A stretch of 64,000 nt of DNA from Corinectria fuckeliana (Eukaryota; Ascomycota; Sordariomycetes; Hypocreales; Nectriaceae): assembly GCA_019137255.1 (NCBI GenBank), contig WPDH01000256.1, forward strand, positions 1-64,000, read 5' to 3'. Positions 58,604 to 64,000 of the stretch are shown piece by piece. The notes beneath the pieces are model-generated. The model was not told the DNA's origin. It saw nothing but the letters and a program-made list of their open reading frames with translations, and did no database searches. Every line of letters begins with the position of its first letter. Within the stretch, counting starts at the first letter, position 1. Made by a program: the position numbers and the translations under genes.

Positions 58604-61405
58604 GATCGGGGCAGTTGAACTGCGGACGTTTCTGTCAACCTCCCTTGAAACACGCATTGTCAAGTCCAGATCCGTGCGCGAGTACGCATTACGAGGTCTC
58701 CATTGATGGCCCGGCCAGTCATTATCGAATCACAGCCATCCTTGCCAAAAGCAATGTGTCTGAGGCATCGATGGCTGCCGCGCGTCGGTCTAGGGGAAGA
58801 GACGAAGCTGGTACAAAAAGTGGTTGCGCATCTTTCTCATTGTTTCGATCTGCAGGCGGAAGGGGTGGTTTTCATGACGATATCAGGAGGATGTAATAAC
58901 GACGGTCGGCCCAAGGCCATTACACTCCTTATACGGCGTTTGGGGTGGAGGATGTGGGGAGTTGTCGAGTATCTTTTGATCCATTTCAGCTGGTTATTCT
59001 TTTGCCTTGAGACGGTGGCGGCAGTCGCACAGCTCGTCGGACAGCATTCCGTGTCGTCGAGCGGTTTGCGCACACAAAAAAGGGAAGAGAGGCGGAGTCG
59101 GCTGCGAACAAGCCTGGGCGGGAGGGATTGGAAATCTCCTTGCGGATAGATGGATGGAACCAGGAATCAGGAATTATGGAGGGTGTCCTGGTTTGTTGTA
59201 TGTGTGCGAAACACAGTTGCCACGAGCGGAAACACCGGGAGCGAGCACTCGCGGATTGAACTGAACGTCTGGATGCTACGGAAATTGTCTACAGGCAGTG
59301 CAGTACCGGATGCGGGGATACGGGGGTGGTATGTTTTTGATTTCTTAGTTGTCTTCTTGCAGGTTTCTTATAACTAGTTGTAGTCGATATTCGACGGACT
59401 TTTGTTAAATCATCGTATACATGTGCATCTGTGTTGTGCGTGCAGGCGTAAGTAACCCGTGTTTCGAACCCAGGAACCTGAGCAACCATGGAAAGTAGAA
59501 CTACGCGACGCGAGATGCGGTTATGGTGTGCGTAGCTTTGATGGAGTTATTTCTGCCGAATTTAGATCAGAAGACATGACGAAAAACACTTCGCGACAAT
59601 CGTCTGGTGGTTGCGACAAGATGTCGGTCAAGAGCCGGTTTGCGACGACGTACCCTAGCCGAAAGCTTCACATAACGGTCGCATTTCGCTTCCAACCCTA
59701 CCCCAGACCTGCGCAAACATCCCTCATCCCATGCGCATATATGCGCCGACTGTTCTAACAGCGCAACGGCTTCTCCAACTGCCCTTCGACGGGGTTTTTT
59801 TTCTTTTTCTTTTCGTCCTCACACTCTTCCATCCCGCACTTCCTAACCTAGACCGCCTTGCGCCCCGCGACCGGGCTGCTGGCTAAGTTCCACCCCTGTC
59901 GCGAATCCGTAGCCCACTAGTCCGCTTAGGAGCTAGCTTCCCGCTCCCGTCTTCGCCGATGCGGGGTGCGCGCAACAGCCGATTGGCTCAAGCTGGGGGT
60001 CGTGTGCCTTCTCACGTGATGTATGTTGTGGAGACAATGAATTATTGTTGCTTTTTACGTCATGTTTGTTACCCCGCGCACGCTCGCCCTTGGGACGGAG
60101 GGGTAAAAAGGGACCAAAAAACACAATAATCGGAGCACGATGGCTTCGCTTGATAATTATTTGCTGTGTGGAAGGTAAGCTGCATGCAGGCTCTTCTATG
60201 GGTACGAATATCATGCGTGATTCGGTTTCGTTTCTTTTGGTGGGTGGCAGTCTTTGTTTATTCATCTTTCGTTCTAGTCTAGTGTGTGTGTGTTGTTGTG
60301 TGTTGTTGTGTGTTCGCGCACGCGTTACAAACCACAGCGTCTGGTTGGGCCGTCGGAATTACCAACCCGGTCCTGTTGCGGTCCCGCGCGCACTGCAACT
60401 GCCAAGGGCGGTACGCACCGCACCGCACCGTACTGGCTGAGCGCCCACGTGAGAAGGCGGTGTGGTGGTTCGGGTCGTGTGCGCCACCCCGCTCGCTCAT
60501 GCTTGTGGCGGGGCGCCCCTCCAAGAATGGGAAGACCCACTTTGGTCGCCATCTGCCGGCCGGCCGGCCATCGGAGCGGGGGTTTCGGCGGTCGGCGGTC
60601 GCGCGGCCGGCTGATTGGGTTTGGATGGGGAAGAACTTGTGTCCGGGCGCTGGGAATCCGGGCGGAGCTCCTCCGGCCGAGAAAACAAAAAGAATACTGC
60701 GCGCGCGATGGGGCGATTCTTATTTGTCGGGCAGGTAACTCGCAATTGGAATTTCGTGTTCATGCGCCGTGGCTAGTGGTGTCGGCCAAGTCTCCGACCC
60801 GTCAAACCTGCGGAAACATGCCTCCGTGACTGTGCACCCACACCGACCGGCCCGAAAAAAACGGGGCCATCGTTGCCCTCTTGTGACCTCTTGCTACTCC
60901 GTGATAACCCAACCTGCCTGCTTTCTTCGCTCTCTACCATGTACTTGTAGCGTCAACGACGTCCCCCAGCATTTACCACCTCCATGTCGGCCGTAGGGCG
61001 CGCCGTCGCTACTGCAGGCTGCAGGGCGTTCTCCTACCGTCCGCCGCGGAGGTCCAACGCCGTCACATAGCGAACCGTTAGGCGATGCGAGTGAACTCTT
61101 GGGACCGCGCCTGATGAGAGAACTTGTGGGGTCGCGATATCGGCCTGGGAACAACTGGTAGGAAATCCTTCCACTCGTGCCATGCAGAACCTGCTCGGTG
61201 ACTTAGTATTCGGCACTTCCAGTCTCCATGGGGGGGGGGGGGGGGGGCATTAATAATACCGTCGTGTATATAGGAGCTCGTCGACTCCAGGTTTTACATG
61301 TTGCGGTCTGGTGAAAACCCAGGTCCTATCAGGATATTCCCGAGGAATGGAGTCCATTTGCATGGAAAACACCAACCAGCGCTGTTACGAATACCTCGAT
61401 CGAAA
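58604..61405. other. Gene-free stretch
   Basis: No gene supported in 2.8 kb. An 18-G run at 61230-61247 lies about 160 bases before the preferred start of the MFS transporter, within its promoter or leader. GT-rich repeats (tgtgttgttg) occur near 60285-60312. Confidence 0.6.
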
Positions 61406-62802
61406 ATGCACGACAGAGATGTAGAAAAAAAGGCCTGTGGCTTGTCCATCGTGCCCGACAACCAGGTCCTGGCTACCACCATCTCCAACACCAACGCTCC
61501 TCCGCCGCCTGTCCCCGATGACGATACCTTCGACCCTCCCGATGGTGGCTTCATCGCCTGGTCCCAGGTCTTCGCCGGCCTGCTCATCAATTGCCTGGCT
61601 TGGGGCTACCCGGCCTCCTTCGGTGTGTACCAGCTCTACTACGAAGAGTCGCTCCACCTGCCCTCGTCCCAGGTCTCCTGGATCGGCTCTGCCCAGACCT
61701 TTCTCACCTTTGCCGTCTGCGGTCCTGCGGGCCGCCTCGCTGATGCTGGCTACACGCACGAGACGATGTTGGCTGGGAGCTTCCTCGCGGTCGTCGGTAC
61801 CTTCATGACCAGCCTCTGCAAGACGTACTGGCAAATCTTTCTCGCGCAGGGTGTCTGCACTGGCATGGGTCTCGGCATCATCTTCATGCCCGCAGTCTCC
61901 GTCGTCAGCTCGTACTTCAAGAAGAAGAAGGCCATGGCCCTGGCTATCTCCGCTACGGGCACGGGGTTCGGGAGTCTCATCTTCCCCTCGACGCTGCAGT
62001 ACCTTATTCCTCAAATTGGCTTCCCTTGGGCTGTCCGGTGTGCTGGCTTTGTCGCCCTCACCATGGTGATCGTGGCAAATCTCATGCTAAGACCCTACTT
62101 GCCTGCGCGAAGATCTGGCCCATTGATCGAGTGGGATGCATTCAGAGAGCTTCCGTACACCATTTTCTCTGTCGGTGCCTTTCTGAATTTCTATGCCCTG
62201 TACTTTGGCTTTTTCTATGTAAGCCAATGCCTCGTCTGCCATGTTTAGTATGGAAGTGTTACTCACCTGTGCTGATGCCATCCCTCTAGATAAACGTATA
62301 TGCCCGCAACGTCATTGGGTTCTCCTCTGTCGATGCCGTCGGCCTTCTTCTCATCACCAATGGCATGAGTATCCCAGCGCGACCCGTGGTTGGATATCTT
62401 GCTGATTACCACTTCGGGCCTATCAACACCTTGCTCATGGGAATGATGTTGCTGGGAATGATGATTTATGCCTGGATCGGCGTCCACACCGCCACAGGAA
62501 TGTACGTCTTTTGCGTTTTCTTTGGTCTGGCAAACGGCGCTTGCCAAGGGACGTTCGTCGGAGCCAATGCGAGCTTGACCAAGGACCCCAAGAAGATGGG
62601 GACTCGATTCGGTATGATCCAGACCATGAGTGCCTTTGCGAGCCTCGCTGGCGCCCCTACAGCTGGCGCCATCATAGACAGGTCCAACGGCAAATTTCTT
62701 TGGGCTCAGGTTTGGGGCGGAACCGTCATGCTCACAGCAGCCACCTTCATTGCGGCCTCTCGTATTGCCTCGACTGGCTGGAAACTCAGGGCCAAGATAT
62801 GA
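61406..62802 (+). CDS. MFS transporter, monocarboxylate (MCT/SLC16-like) type
   Basis: Two exons, 61406-62218 and 62290-62802, give 441 residues. The family signature at the first helix, PPDGGFIAW, is present, and about 12 hydrophobic segments follow, with a loop between the two halves near residue 230. In the first half, GPAGRLADAGYTHE and GMGLGIIFMPAVSVVSSYF match the conserved loops of fungal MCT homologues. The second half has IPARPVVGYLADYHFGP. Fungal members move monocarboxylates, riboflavin or secondary metabolites; the substrate cannot be read from sequence. A more upstream in-frame ATG (61298) would add 36 residues of unlikely composition close to a G-run, so MHDRD at 61406 is preferred. 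It ends 263 bp from the convergent kynurenine formamidase gene. Confidence 0.9.
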
Positions 62803-63065
62803 GACCGTCAACGACGAGTGACGATCGAAAAGGTAAATAATAACAGGGCTTATCACATCGAGGCTAAGAGGCACCGAAAATAGTCGGCGTTTGCTGCGTG
62901 GGCTTAAAGCGGCTTTCTGGATTGGGTTCCACTAGATATTAGCTGGGGAAGAATACGAGTGGATTTGTGAGACATGGCATCATCTCAAAGCTTAATAATA
63001 GATAAGCAACTACGCAGATAATGTTTAAATGAGATTGAGATTTGCTTCGAAGAGGAGACGATCGC

Positions 63066-63999
63066 TCACGTGCCACGCAACTTTGCCAACACCAAGGAGA
63101 CCAGACGGGCCACCTGCTTGCCGTCTTCCCACACATAGTCGTGATCACCTGTCAAGTCTTTCAGAACTTCCAAGCTGACGCCGTCGAGTTCCAGTTTGGC
63201 TGACATGTCATCGATTTCGGGTTCGTCCACCAGGCTATCCTCAGGCGACCACGCCAGAACAGTCAACTTGCCATTTGTCCAGCTCTCCTTGAAGCTGGCC
63301 TTGAACCGCGCCGGCGAGGCACTTGCCCAACCAGTTTCATCTTCGCCAAACGCCGCGCTAATGAAACCAGCGTATCCATCGTGTCTGGCGTTAATCTTGA
63401 CTAGATCGAAGATGCCAGATATTCCAATGATAGCAACGGGGAGGGGGACCTGAGGCCGAGGGCGCCCAGCGAGCACGGACCCTCCCATTAAAAGCTGGAG
63501 GGCGAGCGTTGCACCAGCGGAGTGCCCGATCAAGACGTAGTTATCCGAGACCTGGTACGTGGTGTGGAGAAAGTCCAGCGCGGACCAAATATCTTGGATA
63601 TGGTCCGGGTGTTTTGCATCACGAAGGTCCGAGCTCGGGGTGCTGGTTGGACCCCGAGAGAAGTCTGGATACGACGACAGCCGATAGTCGATACTCACGA
63701 AGCCCTGGATATTTGCAGTGGCAGCTTTGCCGGACGACGCGATATGCTTTATCGAGGCACAGAAATCGTCTGCGGTACGTCGAGGATCACGCCAGGCGCC
63801 GCCATGGATATAACTAGAGCGACGTCAGTCGGAAGAGGACCGTGCAGGAACGGGGTTACAAGGTGTCACACATGATCCAGTAGCCTGATATTTGATTAGG
63901 GCGGTCTGCGAAGCGCCAGATGCCTAGTTTCTGGAGGCTGTGCTGGCCATATTGGTGGGACTCATAGGTGAGACTCAGAGAGCTGGCAGTAGCTTCCAT
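63066..63999 (-). CDS. BNA7: Kynurenine formamidase (arylformamidase)
   Basis: Two exons, 63872-63999 and 63066-63813, give 291 residues. It hydrolyses N-formylkynurenine to kynurenine and formate in the tryptophan-to-NAD (kynurenine) pathway, in the cytosol. It has an alpha/beta hydrolase fold with the family's oxyanion motif HGGAW (46-50), nucleophile motif GHSAG (Ser141), an acidic residue in SPEDSLVDEPE and the catalytic His in GDHDYVWE. The 58-nt intron (donor GTGTGA, acceptor CTCTAG) must be removed to create WIIYIHGGAWRD; without it a stop occurs. The start ATG lies one base from the window edge, so an upstream extension cannot be excluded, but MEATASSLSLTYESHQYG suits a family start. 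Slightly longer than yeast Bna7 (about 260). Confidence 0.93.
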
Positions 64000-64000
64000 C

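Noticed and set aside
59440..59510. Possible tRNA gene on the minus strand (GTTCGAA-like B-box)
   Set aside because: The bases around the box do not pair into a T-arm stem and no A-box or acceptor stem is found.
61298..61405. 36-residue N-terminal extension of the MFS transporter
   Set aside because: In frame with an ATG, but the residues do not resemble the usual acidic/polar N-terminus and lie close to a poly-G promoter tract; the downstream ATG is preferred, though transcripts could overturn this.
1..64000. CRISPR array, bacterial operon or secondary-metabolite cluster
   Set aside because: No spaced identical repeats of suitable length, no polycistronic layout, and no polyketide, peptide or terpene synthase genes are visible.

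Overview
This window looks like nuclear DNA of a filamentous ascomycete (Pezizomycotina, probably Sordariomycetes; I cannot name the species). Three things support this. Genes carry short introns, mostly 50-160 nt, with GTATGT/GTAAGT/GTACGT-type donors and CAG/TAG acceptors. The gene set is fungal: a fungal-type methylenetetrahydrofolate reductase, an EF-hand aspartate/glutamate carrier, a C-terminal Zn2Cys6 regulator and an MCT-type transporter. Two AT-rich blocks show the signature of repeat-induced point mutation (RIP): loss of CpA/TpG and excess TpA.

Left part, 1-16.8 kb: no gene that I can support. It opens with a RIP-degraded AT-rich block (1-505). A second RIP-degraded relic of about 2.4 kb (6779-9173) still shows a long reading frame broken only by TAA and TAG. 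The rest is GC-balanced non-coding DNA with short tandem repeats, poly-G/poly-C tracts and many TACGTA-rich palindromic motifs.

Middle part, 16.8-27.6 kb: four intact genes. These are a two-PQ-loop membrane protein, a conserved-looking nuclear-type protein with acidic/basic tracts, and a head-to-head pair of MET12-type methylenetetrahydrofolate reductase and mitochondrial leucyl-tRNA synthetase.

28.4-33.7 kb: a graveyard of broken genes between intact housekeeping genes. It holds two halves of a Myb/SANT-type gene, an SRPK-like kinase with a frameshift in its glycine-rich loop, an ankyrin-repeat fragment and a small Cys-rich remnant.

Right part, 34.5-64 kb: spaced intact genes. In order they are a cystinosin-type PQ-loop transporter, an F-box-like protein, the mitochondrial aspartate/glutamate carrier, a B-type cyclin with a 12-nt first exon, a protein with a beta-grasp-like N-terminus and a C-terminal Zn2Cys6 cluster, an MCT-type MFS transporter and kynurenine formamidase. 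Long gene-free stretches separate them (35.6-39.0, 42.9-47.4, 49.6-56.6 and 58.6-61.4 kb).

The genes do not form one pathway. Several serve primary metabolism: one-carbon metabolism, mitochondrial translation, the malate-aspartate shuttle, lysosomal/vacuolar cystine export and tryptophan-to-NAD. I found no biosynthetic cluster, CRISPR array or convincing RNA gene. All exon joins were made by reading splice signals and frame by eye; none has transcript support.
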